Numbered from the stretch's first letter, positions 18,151 through 27,037 are shown. The stretch: 64,000 bases of DNA from Micromonospora citrea (GCF_900090315.1 NZ_FMHZ01000002.1:558001-622000), one strand, 5' to 3'. Program-made: numbers and translations. The notes: generated by a model not told the origin, from the letters alone.

Positions 18151-18296
18151 ACCAGCTTTGCCAGCTCAGTGGTGAGATGTGCGTCTGGCGGCCGCTGGAC
18201 GCTGGTCGGTGGGTTGCGCTCGCCGTCGGCCAGGGCGATCCGGAGTTGCCGATTGAGTTGCTCTTGACGGTCGGTGAGGCCGATCCGCTGCGCTGA
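18147..18296 (+). CDS. Hypothetical 49-residue protein, coupled to upstream gene
   Basis: ATG 18147 overlaps the previous stop by 4 bases. The product begins MNQLCQLSGEMCVWRPL, continues with AGRWVALAVGQGD and ends GEADPLR. It is acidic to neutral and resembles no family I know. The 4-base overlap and codon usage like its partner are the main support for it being real. Confidence 0.5.
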   Translation: MNQLCQLSGEMCVWRPLDAGRWVALAVGQGDPELPIELLLTVGEADPLR

Positions 18297-18315
18297 TCGC
18301 CACGGTTTGAGCAGG

Positions 18316-18534
18316 TCAAGCGGCTTTGGAGCGTGGGCGGCCCCAGGGTTGTTGGCGTTCGCTGCGGATGCGGGCGCGTTCCCGGCGTTGGGCGGCCAGG
18401 ACGTCTGGGTGGCGGGCGTTGGCGTTGCGCCAACGCAGGTACCGCTGCATCTCCCGGGCCAGGACGGTGTGGTTGGGATAGTTGGAGTTGGCCAACGTGA
18501 ATGCGCGTAGGGGCCGTAAGCAGCGGCGACGGCG
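18316..18534 (-). pseudogene. IS630-family transposase, C-terminal remnant
   Basis: The minus strand encodes the typical IS630-type ending: LRAFTLANSNYPNHTVLA, then QRYLRWRNANARHPD, then a basic tail to the stop at 18316-18318. Only about 65-72 codons are left; the DDE residues and inverted repeats are gone. It follows directly after the small gene pair and marks an old insertion. Confidence 0.7.
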
Positions 18535-18601
18535 ACGAACGAGAGGTGGCGCGCCGCGATCGGCCGGTATGTCGCCCGTGAGGCCGCCGGCCCGGAAGCC
18601 G

Positions 18602-18904
18602 CTATTTCACCTTGCGCGTCGATCGGGCCACGATCGCGTCATACTCGGGGTGCTTGCCGAGCCATTCGCTGAGGAACGGGCAGATCGGCACCACCGTCCG
18701 CTTCCTGGCCCGGGCGTCGTCCATCACTGCGCGGGCCAGGATCGATCCGACGCCTCGCCCCTCGAACTCGCCCATCACCTCGGTGTGGGTGTAGACGATG
18801 ATGGCGCCGGTCAGCTGGTAGGTGACCACGCCGGCCAGCGTTCCGGACTCGTCCCGCGCCTCGAAGCGCTCCCGCTCCGGCGCGTCCGCCACGGTGAACT
18901 GCAC
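18602..18904 (-). CDS. Small GNAT-like acetyltransferase (YjdJ/GCN5-related type)
   Basis: 100 residues, the size of the one-domain GNAT-like family (PF14542). It has the paired-strand pattern ERFEARDESGTLAG, the hydrophobic strand GAIIVYTHTEV, the acetyl-CoA loop FEGRGVGSIL (RGxGxG/A type) and the ending CPFLSEWLGKHPEY typical of the family. GTG 18904 is chosen because homology-like sequence begins there; longer starts add Gly/Pro-rich sequence. It lies just downstream of the exporter gene on the same strand. Substrate unknown. Confidence 0.75.
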   Translation of the reverse strand: MQFTVADAPERERFEARDESGTLAGVVTYQLTGAIIVYTHTEVMGEFEGRGVGSILARAVMDDARARKRTVVPICPFLSEWLGKHPEYDAIVARSTRKVK

Positions 18905-18985
18905 CCCGCCATCCAACCACGCGCCGCCCCCACCGACGGGCCGGGGCCGCCAGGGGAACAACCCCCGACGGCCCCGGCCGACAGA

Positions 18986-20575
18986 TCAGTGGACCAGGAC
19001 GGGAACCTTCTCCGGCCCGCTCCCGCCCTGCTCGTCGTCGAGCAGGTGCGACGGCTCGCGCCGGCGCGGCAGGAACACGGCCGGGATGAACGTCGCCAGC
19101 ACCAGCGCGAAGGCGACCCAGAACGTGTTCGCGAACGCCCCGGCGGCGAAGTCGAGACCACGGTCGATCAGCGACGGGTCGGCGGGGAACTTCGCGGCCA
19201 GCTCCGGCTGCTGCTGCAGAGTGACCGCCAGGCCGGCCTCGGTCACCGGCTCACCGTCCGGGCCGGTGACCCCGGGGATCGGCTGCGAGCCCTTCAGCTC
19301 GTTGGTGAGGATCACCGACATCACCGCGGCGCCGACGGACCCGCCGATCTGCTGGAGGATGTTGACCAGCGTGGAGCCACGGGCGACCTCGTGGGCGCTG
19401 AGCGTCTTCAGCGCCGAGGTCATCAGCGGCATCATCGTGCCGCCCATGCCCAGGCCCATGACGAACAGCGAACCGCAGAGCAGAACGTAGGACGTGTCCG
19501 GGTCGAGCTGGGTGAAGGTGAAGAACCCGGCGGCGATGAGCACCAGCGCGAACGGCACGGTGCGGCCGACGGGCATCTTGTCGGCCAGCATCCCGGCCAC
19601 CGGCATCGTCACCATCGCGCCGAGGCCCTGCGGCGCCATCAGCAGGCCGGCGGTCAGCGTCGACTCGCCGCGGACCTGCACGAAGTAGCTCGGGAACAGC
19701 AGGCCGGCGCCCATGAACGCGATGATGAACACGAACAGGGTGATCGTCGCGATGGTCAGGTTGCGGTTGGCGAACAGCCGAAGGTCGAGCAGGGGGTGCC
19801 GGGGCTTGAACGAGTAGAGGACGAACGCGACGACGAGCGCGCCGCCGACCAGCATCGGCGCCCACACCTCGGGGTCGGTGAAGGTGCCGGTCTCGGGCAG
19901 GGTGGAGATGCCGTAGAGGAACAGGGCGAGACCAGGCGAGAGCATCAGCATGCCGACGAAGTCGAACGACTCGGACGGCTCGGGGGCGTCCTTCGGCAGC
20001 GCCAGCGCGGCGTAGACGAGCGCGACGGCGCCGATCGGCAGGTTGATCAGGAAGATCCAGTGCCAGCTCGCCGTGTCGATAAGCCAACCGCCGAGGATCG
20101 GGCCCCCGATGGGACCGAGCAGCATCGGGATGCCGAGCACGGCCATCAGCCGGCCGATGCGGTGCGGCCCGGCCGCCCGCGTCATGATCGTCATGCCGAT
20201 CGGCATGAGCATGCCGCCGCCGAGGCCCTGCAGCACCCGGTAGCCGATCAGCTGCTCGATGGAGTCGGCGGTGGCGCACAGCCCGGACGCGATGGTGAAC
20301 AGCGCGAGCGCCACCATGTAGAGCCGCTTGGTGCCGAACCGGTCTGCCGCCCAGCCGCTGAGCGGGATCACCGTGGCCAGGGCGAGCGTGTAGGCGGTCA
20401 TCGTCCAGGCGACCTGGGCGTAGGTCGCGTCGAATTCGCGTTGGAACGTCGGCACGGCGACGCTGACGACCGTCACGTCGAGGATCGACATGATGGCGCC
20501 GAGGACGACCACCCCCGCCACCTTGAGAACCGCGCCGTCGAGCTTGTCGGAGGTCGCGATGGATTTCTGTGTCAC
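18986..20575 (-). CDS. MFS transporter, DHA2 family (EmrB/QacA-type exporter)
   Basis: 529 residues with about 14 predicted membrane segments. Motif A-like WAADRFGTKRLY lies between helices 2 and 3, and motif C-like VLGIPMLLGPIGGPILGG in helix 5; both are typical of drug/proton antiporters. The first helix contains SILDVTVVSVAVP, the DHA2 motif D1. GTG 20575 has AGGAGA five bases upstream. The long hydrophilic loop before the last helix (about residues 420-470) is usual for this subfamily. It probably exports a toxic compound or a secondary metabolite; no cognate regulator is adjacent. Confidence 0.9.
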   Translation of the reverse strand: MTQKSIATSDKLDGAVLKVAGVVVLGAIMSILDVTVVSVAVPTFQREFDATYAQVAWTMTAYTLALATVIPLSGWAADRFGTKRLYMVALALFTIASGLCATADSIEQLIGYRVLQGLGGGMLMPIGMTIMTRAAGPHRIGRLMAVLGIPMLLGPIGGPILGGWLIDTASWHWIFLINLPIGAVALVYAALALPKDAPEPSESFDFVGMLMLSPGLALFLYGISTLPETGTFTDPEVWAPMLVGGALVVAFVLYSFKPRHPLLDLRLFANRNLTIATITLFVFIIAFMGAGLLFPSYFVQVRGESTLTAGLLMAPQGLGAMVTMPVAGMLADKMPVGRTVPFALVLIAAGFFTFTQLDPDTSYVLLCGSLFVMGLGMGGTMMPLMTSALKTLSAHEVARGSTLVNILQQIGGSVGAAVMSVILTNELKGSQPIPGVTGPDGEPVTEAGLAVTLQQQPELAAKFPADPSLIDRGLDFAAGAFANTFWVAFALVLATFIPAVFLPRRREPSHLLDDEQGGSGPEKVPVLVH

Positions 20576-21015
20576 AAAGTCTCCTGAATCCCCGTTGGGG
20601 CCAGCGGAAGCCGGCCGGCGCCGGGTGCGGTCGGCACCAGGCGCGCGCTGTCGTGTGCGCAGCGATGTCCGCCGGCAGACTAACGACCGGCGGTGACAAT
20701 TAGCTTCCGGATTTCCGGTTGTAGAGGTGGACGTCACCGCGTACAAGTTCCGCCGAAAGGCCCAACTCGGGAGATTGCGAGCGGGCTTCGGGAATGTTCT
20801 GGCCACGACGCCCGTCCGACCGACCGGCGTCACCGCGCGGCGTCGGGACACCGCTGCCCCGACGCCGAGACGTCACCGCGCCCTTCGCCACAGCAGCACG
20901 ACCGCCGCCAGACCGGGCACGCACGGAAGGACCTGGAGCAGGCCCGGTTGCGGCGCGAGGCCGACCTCACCGGAGGTGTCCCTGGTGGTCGCCGCCGCCG
21001 CGCGCCCGGCCGCGA
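20576..21015. other. Intergenic region between exporter and PucR regulator genes
   Basis: About 440 bp upstream of the exporter gene. Open frames on both strands have low-complexity Arg/Ala/Pro content and no clear start signals. One minus-strand frame ends GLAAVVLLWRRAR and could be a membrane-protein remnant, but this is too weak to call. The exporter promoter must lie here. Confidence 0.4.
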
Positions 21016-22656
21016 TCACGAGCCCGGCGTACGCCCGACGTCGCCCCCTACGCCGGCGGTCTGGCCCTCGGCCGGCGGGAGCCCCAACGCGGCGAGCTGG
21101 ATCTGCAACGCCAGCCGCGCGCGCGGCGAGTCGAGGTCGACGGCGACGACCTCGGTGAGGCGACGCATCCGGTAGCGCAGCGTGTTCGGGTGCACGTGCA
21201 ACCGCCGGGCGGCCTTCGTCGGGTCGCCCTGCTGCTCCAGCCAGGCCGCGACCGTGGCGACGTAGTCGGTGCCGTGCCGCCGATCGTGGGCGACCAGGTC
21301 GGGCAGCGGCCCGCCGACCAGCAGGTCGCCGCTGGGCACCGCGCTGACCACGCGATGCACCACCACCTCCGCCCAGTGCTCCTCGAACCGCAGCACCGGG
21401 TCCCTCCGCCGGGCCGGGCCGGGCAGCGCCAGCAGCTCCGCCGCCTCGGCCCGCGACCGCGGCAGGTCCGTCAGGCTCCTGGCCACACCGCCGGACGCCG
21501 CCCACAGCCCCGGGTCGTGCACCGCGATGTCGCGGACCAGCCGCTCCATCCACGGCCGCGAGCCGGGCGCGTCGCCCTCGTCGACCAGGACGGCGAACAG
21601 CACGCCCCCGACGTCCGCGATCAGCGGCTGACGCCAACCGTGCCGGCGGGTGATCGACTCCCACAGCGCCAGGTTGTCCACCGTCTCGCCCGTCCCGCCG
21701 TGCGCGCCGAGGGCGACCACCCGCCACGGGCCCTCGGGCAGCGCCAACTCCTCCCGGCCCATCGCGCCGGGGGCGCGCAGCGCGGCGCGCAGACGCTCGG
21801 CCGACACCCGGCGCGCCACGTCGGCCTGCACCCGCAGACGCAGCAGGTGCAACGCCAGCACCGACGCCGCGCCCTGAAGATCGCGCAGCCGCCCGTCGGG
21901 CACGGGCCCCTCGACGACGGCCCAGATCGAGCCGAGCAGCTCACCGCCGGCCCGGATCGGGATGATGAGCCGCGGCAGCGTACCGTCGGGTCCCTGCGGC
22001 ACGAAGATCAACTCGCTGCCCGTCGCGAGCTTGCGGAAGACGCCCCGGGACCGGAAGTGGGCGATCACGTTGCCGGGAGCGCGTCGCCCGACGATCGTCG
22101 AGACCCGCGCCGGGTCCGCGCGGTCCTGCCGTGACGAGTACGCCAGCACCCGCGACTGGGCGTCCTCGATCGTCACCGGCGCGTCGACCACGGCGGCGGC
22201 CGCGTCGGCGAGGGCGAACAACTCGTCGTACACCCCGGCCTCGCCGCTGTCGGCGGGGCCGGGCGCGACGGCACGGTCGATCACCCCGCGCAGCAGCCAG
22301 ACGAGCTGCGCCCACGACCCGTGACGCTGCAGCTCGACCAGGGTCAGGCGGCGCTCGGCCGCGGCGGCCGTCACCGCGGGGTGCGCGGCCAGCGGGGGCT
22401 TCAGGACGAGACCGGCGGCCCCGGCCTCGGCGTAGCGCGCGACGACCGCGAGCGCCTGGTCCGGGGTGCCGATGCCGGCACCGAGGACGAGGTCGCCGCC
22501 CTGGCCGCTCGCGGCGTCGTCGGGCTCGGCGAGGGTCACGTCGCGGACCTCCGCCTCGCCGGCGGGCACGACGACCTTGAGCAACGCGGCGCCGACCGCG
22601 TCCACCACGCCAGCCACGGTGATCACGACCAGATTGTGCCCCGCCGTTGTTCGCAT
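21016..22656 (-). CDS. PucR-family transcriptional regulator
   Basis: 546 residues. The N-terminal PucR sensor-type domain (about 15-125) is followed by a middle GAF/GGDEF-like region with DAQSRVLAYSS and a C-terminal HTH_30 (about 480-520): GDPTKAARRLHVHPNTLRYR, the family's signature. ATG 22656 matches the normal N-terminus (HNLVVITVAGVVD). It is transcribed divergently from the D-amino-acid dehydrogenase with about 100 bp between. PucR-type proteins often control a neighbouring amine, purine or amino-acid catabolic gene, so it probably regulates that oxidase. Confidence 0.85.
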   Translation of the reverse strand: MRTTAGHNLVVITVAGVVDAVGAALLKVVVPAGEAEVRDVTLAEPDDAASGQGGDLVLGAGIGTPDQALAVVARYAEAGAAGLVLKPPLAAHPAVTAAAAERRLTLVELQRHGSWAQLVWLLRGVIDRAVAPGPADSGEAGVYDELFALADAAAAVVDAPVTIEDAQSRVLAYSSRQDRADPARVSTIVGRRAPGNVIAHFRSRGVFRKLATGSELIFVPQGPDGTLPRLIIPIRAGGELLGSIWAVVEGPVPDGRLRDLQGAASVLALHLLRLRVQADVARRVSAERLRAALRAPGAMGREELALPEGPWRVVALGAHGGTGETVDNLALWESITRRHGWRQPLIADVGGVLFAVLVDEGDAPGSRPWMERLVRDIAVHDPGLWAASGGVARSLTDLPRSRAEAAELLALPGPARRRDPVLRFEEHWAEVVVHRVVSAVPSGDLLVGGPLPDLVAHDRRHGTDYVATVAAWLEQQGDPTKAARRLHVHPNTLRYRMRRLTEVVAVDLDSPRARLALQIQLAALGLPPAEGQTAGVGGDVGRTPGS

Positions 22657-22759
22657 CGACCAATCGGCGAGACAAGCCTTGGCCTGGCAAAACAATGACG
22701 TACCGACGCGGCCGGGCCAGGATTGGCGCAATCCCGTCGCCCGAAGGAGAGACACGACG

Positions 22760-24022
22760 ATGCCCCCGATCGAGTCCGCCCCCGCACCCCGACACGTCGC
22801 CGTCATCGGCGCGGGGATGGTCGGGCTGGCCACCGCCTGGTTCCTGCAGGAACGGGGCGTCCAGGTCACCGTGCTCGACCGCAAGGGCGTGGCGGCGGGC
22901 GCGTCGTGGGGCAACGCCGGCTGGCTCACCCCCGGCATCACCACTCCCCTGCCGGAGCCGGCGGTGCTGCGCTACGGGCTGCGCGCCGTGCTGAGCCCGT
23001 CGTCGCCGGTCTACGTGCCGCCGCGCGCCGACCCCCGCCTGCTACGGTTCCTGACCGGCTTCGCCCGGCACAGCACCGCGTCGAAGTGGCGTACCGCGAT
23101 GCGGGCGTTCATCCCGATGAACCGGCGCGCGCTGGCGTCGTTCGACGCGCTGACCGAGGGCGGGGTCGGGGCGATGACGCACGAGGCGAAGTCGTTCATC
23201 GCCGCGTACCGCACCGAGGCCGAACGGTCGGTCCTGCTCGACGAGCTGGCGCACATCCACTCCGCCGGCCAGGAGATCGAGTTCGACGTGCTGACCGGGG
23301 CCGAGGCGCGTGAGGTGGAGCCCTCGCTGTCGGACAACGTCGGCGCCGCCATCCGCCTGCACGACCAGCGCTACGTCAACCCCGGGCAGTACGTGCACGC
23401 GCTGGCCGATGCCCTCCGCGCCCGGGGCGCGTCGATCGTCGACGGCGCCGACGTCGTCGACGTCCGCGACGAGGGCGCCGGGGTGCGGGTGGTCACCTCC
23501 GCCGGCACCGACGAGCGCTACGACGCGGTGGTGCTGGCGACCGGCACCTGGCTGGGCGAGCTGGGCCGACGCTTCGGCGTCCGGACGGTGGTGCAGGCCG
23601 GCCGCGGGTACAGCTTCAGCGTCGCGATCGAGCACCTGCCGTCGGGTCCGGTCTACTTCCCGGCGCAGCGCGTCGCCTGCACGCCGCTGGGTGACCGGCT
23701 GCGCGTCGCCGGGATGATGGAGTTCCGCAGCGCCGAGGCGCCGCTGGACCGTCGCCGCATCTCGGCCATCGCCGAGGCCGCGCGGCCGCTGCTGCGGGGC
23801 GCCGACCTGGACGCCCGCGCCGACGAGTGGGTCGGCTCGCGGCCCTGCACCCCCGACGGGCTGCCCCTGATCGGCCGGACCCGGTCGCCGCGCGTCTTCG
23901 CCGCCGGCGGGCACGGCATGTGGGGCATCACCCTGGGCCCGCTCACCGGTGAGCTGCTCGCCGAGCAGATCACCGGCGGCGGTCAGCCGGTGGAGCTGCG
24001 GCCCTTCGACCCGCTGCGCTGA
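22760..24022 (+). CDS. FAD-dependent D-amino-acid dehydrogenase (DadA-like)
   Basis: 420 residues of the DAO superfamily. The N-terminal dinucleotide-binding motif is VIGAGMVGLATAWFLQERG with the acidic residue in VTVLDR. The DadA-type segment ASWGNAGWLTPG follows, and near the C-terminus GHGMWGITLGPLTGELLAEQI, the FAD-binding closing motif. It would oxidise D-amino acids or related secondary amines to keto acids. ATG 22760 has AAGGAGAG about 9 bases upstream. The gene is divergent from a PucR regulator and ends at a very strong terminator, so it is a single-gene unit. Confidence 0.87.
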   Translation: MPPIESAPAPRHVAVIGAGMVGLATAWFLQERGVQVTVLDRKGVAAGASWGNAGWLTPGITTPLPEPAVLRYGLRAVLSPSSPVYVPPRADPRLLRFLTGFARHSTASKWRTAMRAFIPMNRRALASFDALTEGGVGAMTHEAKSFIAAYRTEAERSVLLDELAHIHSAGQEIEFDVLTGAEAREVEPSLSDNVGAAIRLHDQRYVNPGQYVHALADALRARGASIVDGADVVDVRDEGAGVRVVTSAGTDERYDAVVLATGTWLGELGRRFGVRTVVQAGRGYSFSVAIEHLPSGPVYFPAQRVACTPLGDRLRVAGMMEFRSAEAPLDRRRISAIAEAARPLLRGADLDARADEWVGSRPCTPDGLPLIGRTRSPRVFAAGGHGMWGITLGPLTGELLAEQITGGGQPVELRPFDPLR

Positions 24023-24025
24023 GCG

Positions 24026-24073
24026 GCGTGGCACATCCCCGAGGCTTCGTCCCGCCTCGGGGATGTGCCACGC
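24026..24073 (+). terminator. Very strong hairpin terminator after the dehydrogenase gene
   Basis: A 20-bp perfect stem (GCGTGGCACATCCCCGAGGC and its complement) with an 8-base loop, starting four bases after the stop codon. No T-run follows, as often in actinomycetes. Confidence 0.85.
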
Positions 24074-24189
24074 TCCGGGCGGTCGGCCAGCGCCGTCAGC
24101 CGCGGGCGACAGACACCGTCCTGCGCACGTCACCCAGTCGCCACCAGCGTGGTCGGGCTTTCCGTGCCGGCCGAGCGGCCACTACTTGC

Positions 24190-24906
24190 TCACCACGACC
24201 ACCAGGACGAGGTGCGATTGTCCCAGCCGTAATACGCAAGGTCCAACGCCGCGTATCCGCCTGGAATGAAGAGCTGCGAACCCTCGAACTTGATGTGCTC
24301 GTAGAGGGTCACGCCATTGGCGTTGTCGGCAGCCGCGGATGACGCCTGGTCATTCCAACTGGTGCACCACCACAGCGTGCACGACATGTCCCTCTTTGTC
24401 AGATCAGAGTATCCCGAACCCGCCGGCAGAGCGCCCGCATGACCGGCGAATTGGGAGCCCTCGTATATGTAGGAATATCCTGATGCGGCTGCGCCCGCCT
24501 CGAGCTGACTCTGCGGCGCTCGCCGAGCGTCGACAGCGGACCTGTCCAGCGCCCGCCGCGGCCCGCCCCGCGCACGCACGAGCCGTTCGAAGTCGGCAGG
24601 CTCGGTGAAGGCGGCGAGGCGTCCGGGCGACCCGGCCTCCGGCAGCGCGACCAGGTAGAGCGCTCGACCGTTGTATCTGACGATCTCGTCCGCGCTCACC
24701 GACTCACCGTCGATGGTCAGTGGAACGCGCGGCACCCCGTGGGCGATCGGGTTGTCGGCCTCGCCGTGGCTCCCCGCACCGCGAGGCGGGGCCGCACTCG
24801 CCGGCACGGCGGAGAACGCCACGACAGGGACGAGCGAAAGTGCCACGACCGAGCGGGCGAACAGCCGCCCCAGACGCAGCCAGGACGGCTTTTCAGACAA
24901 TCTCAC
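24190..24906 (-). CDS. Secreted protein with beta/gamma-crystallin-like (I36-type) C-terminus
   Basis: 238 residues. A signal peptide covers about residues 1-38 (basic start, then SVVALSLVPVVAFSAVPASA). The middle part is a degenerate region with VDGESVSADEIVRYNGR. The C-terminus (about 165-238) has CTLWWCTSWND and VTLYEHIKFEGSQLFIPGG, then YGWDNRTSSW, the Greek-key pattern seen in peptidase-inhibitor I36 and beta/gamma-crystallin-like actinomycete proteins. GTG 24906 has GAGGGG upstream and gives a normal signal peptide. It may be a protease inhibitor or calcium-binding surface protein; unproven. Confidence 0.7.
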   Translation of the reverse strand: MRLSEKPSWLRLGRLFARSVVALSLVPVVAFSAVPASAAPPRGAGSHGEADNPIAHGVPRVPLTIDGESVSADEIVRYNGRALYLVALPEAGSPGRLAAFTEPADFERLVRARGGPRRALDRSAVDARRAPQSQLEAGAAASGYSYIYEGSQFAGHAGALPAGSGYSDLTKRDMSCTLWWCTSWNDQASSAAADNANGVTLYEHIKFEGSQLFIPGGYAALDLAYYGWDNRTSSWWSW

Positions 24907-25088
24907 AAACCCCAACCCCTCAGTGTCGCCGCGACGAGACGAACGGAGAGTACGCGAACACTTACACCAAGGCAATTGACCTTCAGCAATTGCCGCCCGG
25001 CTTGATCAAATACCCGAATGCGGCAATTGAAGTCAGCCGCCACCAAAACCCGAAGATCAGGTGACGGTGGGGTATTAACCTCGCCAAC

Positions 25089-25709
25089 ATGAGTTTCAGC
25101 GCCTACGCCCGCCAGGTACGCGATCCGGCCCTGCCGCAGCGGCGCCGGGTGTCGGCGCTGCGCTCCTGCGTGCAGCTCTACCGGCCGATCGGCTTCCACG
25201 CCACGTTGAGCCTCCTGGAGGAACTTGCCGGGCCGTTCCAGCGCGACGAGGCGGCGCTGCTCCGCGCGCTCGACGCCCTCGTCGCGAGCAGACACGCCAG
25301 GCGGGCCGAGTTCCGTCGCTACGCCGCCGCCCGCAGCGCGGCCAAGCGCCGCGGGCAGCGCAGCCCACGACCCGACGACCCGAATCCGCACCGCCTGCGC
25401 GGATACTGGCACGGCGCGCCCCGGCAGGGCGCGCTGCACGCGTTGGCGTTCTGGCGACGCGAACGCCGACGCGCGCTGCTGCCGTCGCTCGACCCGGTCG
25501 AGGCAAGGGTGGATTCCTGCGTCAACGCCTGCCTGGCGGCGGGAGGAGCGTTGACGGCGGCGCAGCGGCAGCTCCTGGCCACCGCCGTCGACGCGCTCGA
25601 CGAGCGCCTCCGCCCCGAGGTGTGGCGCGACGACCCGGTCGCCTGGTTCCGCACGCGAGACCTCCTCCAGGTCGCCCGGTTCGTCGAGGTCGCGGCCGGC
25701 GCCGCGTAG
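25089..25709 (+). CDS. Hypothetical protein, Arg/Ala-rich
   Basis: 206 residues without a recognisable domain. It is strongly helical in composition and rich in Arg and Ala, with basic stretches near residues 76-98. No signal peptide or membrane segment is seen. The segments HATLSLLEELAGPF and WFRTRDLLQVARFVEVAAGAA look like amphipathic helices. It converges on the DksA/TraR-like gene with a 24-bp gap. Function unknown; nucleic-acid binding would fit the charge but is speculation. Confidence 0.6.
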   Translation: MSFSAYARQVRDPALPQRRRVSALRSCVQLYRPIGFHATLSLLEELAGPFQRDEAALLRALDALVASRHARRAEFRRYAAARSAAKRRGQRSPRPDDPNPHRLRGYWHGAPRQGALHALAFWRRERRRALLPSLDPVEARVDSCVNACLAAGGALTAAQRQLLATAVDALDERLRPEVWRDDPVAWFRTRDLLQVARFVEVAAGAA

Positions 25710-25733
25710 GTCCCGCGCCGCTCGGTCGGTGGC

Positions 25734-26399
25734 CTACCGGCCGTGGATCCGGCGCCAGGAGGGCGGCCCGGCCTTCGGCCACGAGCCTTCGGGCGGTGCG
25801 CCGCCGGCGCGAGCGGCCGTGTGCGCGGTGCGAACGACGGCGTGCGCGGGATGGGCGACGGCAGGCGCGGTAAGGGCGACGGCGGACGCGGTGGGAGCGA
25901 CAAAGGTCGCGGCAGGCGCGGTGGGAGCGACAGAGGTCGCGGCGGTCGCGGTGGGGGTCGTGGGAGTCGTGGGAGTCGGGGTCGTGGGGGTCGGGGTCGT
26001 GGGGGTCGGGGTCGTGGGGGTCGCGGGGGTCGCGGTGGGCGCGGTGGGGGTTACGACGGGCGTGCCGCGGGCGGCCTGCCGGTGCGGTTCGGGCTGGCAG
26101 GTGGTGCAGAACCGCGCCGACGGCCGGTGCGCCAGTTCCTCGACGGGGATGTCGCCGGTGCACCTCTCGCAGCTGCCGTAGCCGCCCTGTTCCAGGTAGT
26201 GCAGCGCCCGGGCGATGTCGCCCAGGGCCCGCCGGGTGGCGGCGGTCAGCGCGGAGGCGGCCTCGACGTCGGCGCCGTCGGCGCACGTACGGCGGGCCTG
26301 CCGGTCCAGCAGCGCCAACTGCGTGCTGTGCCGCTCGTACTGCTCCTCCAGGACCATCCGCAGCACGCCCAACTCGTCCTGCCTGCTCACGACGTACAC
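25734..26399 (-). CDS. DksA/TraR-type zinc-finger protein with Thr-Pro repeat tail
   Basis: 221 residues. Residues 1-75 form the coiled-coil-like helical part (LRMVLEEQYERHSTQLALLDRQ), followed by a canonical C-X2-C-X17-C-X2-C zinc finger (C77, C80, C98, C101). This matches RNA-polymerase-binding DksA/TraR proteins. From about residue 110 the protein becomes a low-complexity tail of Thr/Pro then Ala/Thr/Val, unlike family members, which normally end near the finger. GTG 26399 is chosen because GGGAGGAA lies upstream and a terminator hairpin sits between it and the alternative ATG at 26471. The tail is encoded by about 15-bp repeats and may vary in length. Confidence 0.75.
   Translation of the reverse strand: MYVVSRQDELGVLRMVLEEQYERHSTQLALLDRQARRTCADGADVEAASALTAATRRALGDIARALHYLEQGGYGSCERCTGDIPVEELAHRPSARFCTTCQPEPHRQAARGTPVVTPTAPTATPATPTTPTPTTPTPTTPTPTTPTTPTATAATSVAPTAPAATFVAPTASAVALTAPAVAHPAHAVVRTAHTAARAGGAPPEGSWPKAGPPSWRRIHGR
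25966..26050. repeat. Short tandem repeat encoding the Thr-Pro tail
   Basis: Roughly 15-bp units built on GGGGTCGTGGGGGTC (plus strand) repeat about five times with minor changes, encoding TPTPT-like units on the minus strand. The length is a multiple of three, so the frame is kept. Confidence 0.7.
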
Positions 26400-26430
26400 G
26401 AAGGGTTCCTCCCGCTCGGGGGTAAAGAAA

Positions 26431-26456
26431 GGGCGGAGCGCTGATGCGCTCCGCCC
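26431..26456 (-). terminator. Intrinsic terminator upstream of the DksA/TraR-like gene
   Basis: A 10-bp perfect stem GGGCGGAGCG / CGCTCCGCCC with a 6-base loop. Read on the minus strand it is followed by TTTCTTT, a T-run. It would end a minus-strand transcript from the region above and supports the downstream GTG start. Confidence 0.75.
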
Positions 26457-26472
26457 GCCGGTGCCGGACATG

Positions 26473-26706
26473 TCAGTGTCGGCTGGGTGGCGGCGGGCGG
26501 CGCTGGCCGGGCGCCCGCCGGGTCGGCGGCGCGACGATCGGCATGACGGCGCCCCGCACGCGGGCGGCCGCCGGCACGACGAGGCGACGCGTGGTCGCGT
26601 CCGCGACGAGGTGGGTCCGCACGCCCGACGACGGCGTCGCCGAACGGGCAGCGGCGTCCCGCAGCGCCGACGAGCGGGGCTGCCGGAACGGGCGGCGGAC
26701 GATCAC
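26473..26706 (-). CDS. Possible small basic protein, 77 residues
   Basis: The frame from GTG 26706 encodes a basic Arg/Pro/Ala-rich product (VIVRRPFRQPRSSALRD, then VRTHLVADATTRRLVV and a Pro/Arg tail) and stops 17 bp before an intrinsic terminator on the same strand. That terminator is the main reason to think the frame is expressed. The ribosome site is weak and no family is recognised. The rest of the 26.7-27.04 kb gap shows nothing I can support. Confidence 0.35.
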   Translation of the reverse strand: MIVRRPFRQPRSSALRDAAARSATPSSGVRTHLVADATTRRLVVPAAARVRGAVMPIVAPPTRRAPGQRRPPPPSRH

Positions 26707-27037
26707 GGCGTCACCATAGACCGACCGTCCGCGGATCGGCCACCACCTGCGACAGCGGGCACATCGTGGAACCTTCCGCGTCGCGCCGCGACGTCCCGGC
26801 GCCCTGCCGGCACGATGCCGGGCGCGCCGCGTCCTGCGGCGTACTGAGCAGCGGCCGGGCCGGCGGCATCCGGGCCCCGTGGAACCCTTCGGCCGGCGGG
26901 GCGACGCAGCCCGGCCGCCACGACGCGCGGCTACCACGCCACGACGCCGGCACGGCAGGGTTTCACCGTTCGCGCGACCGGACGCCCGGGCGCGCCGCAT
27001 CATCGAACTCTCAGCGACGTGAACTGACGGTGGGTGG

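Noticed and set aside
20693..21175. Plus-strand open frames in the 20.6-21.0 kb gap
   Set aside because: Arg/Pro-rich low-complexity translations without start signals or family likeness; they overlap the PucR gene.
25966..26050. Repeats resembling a CRISPR array
   Set aside because: Units are adjacent without spacers and lie inside a coding tail; no cas genes nearby.
26703..26953. Minus-strand frames ending SQVVADPRTVGLW
   Set aside because: No ribosome site, no family, and it overlaps the better supported frame that ends before the terminator.
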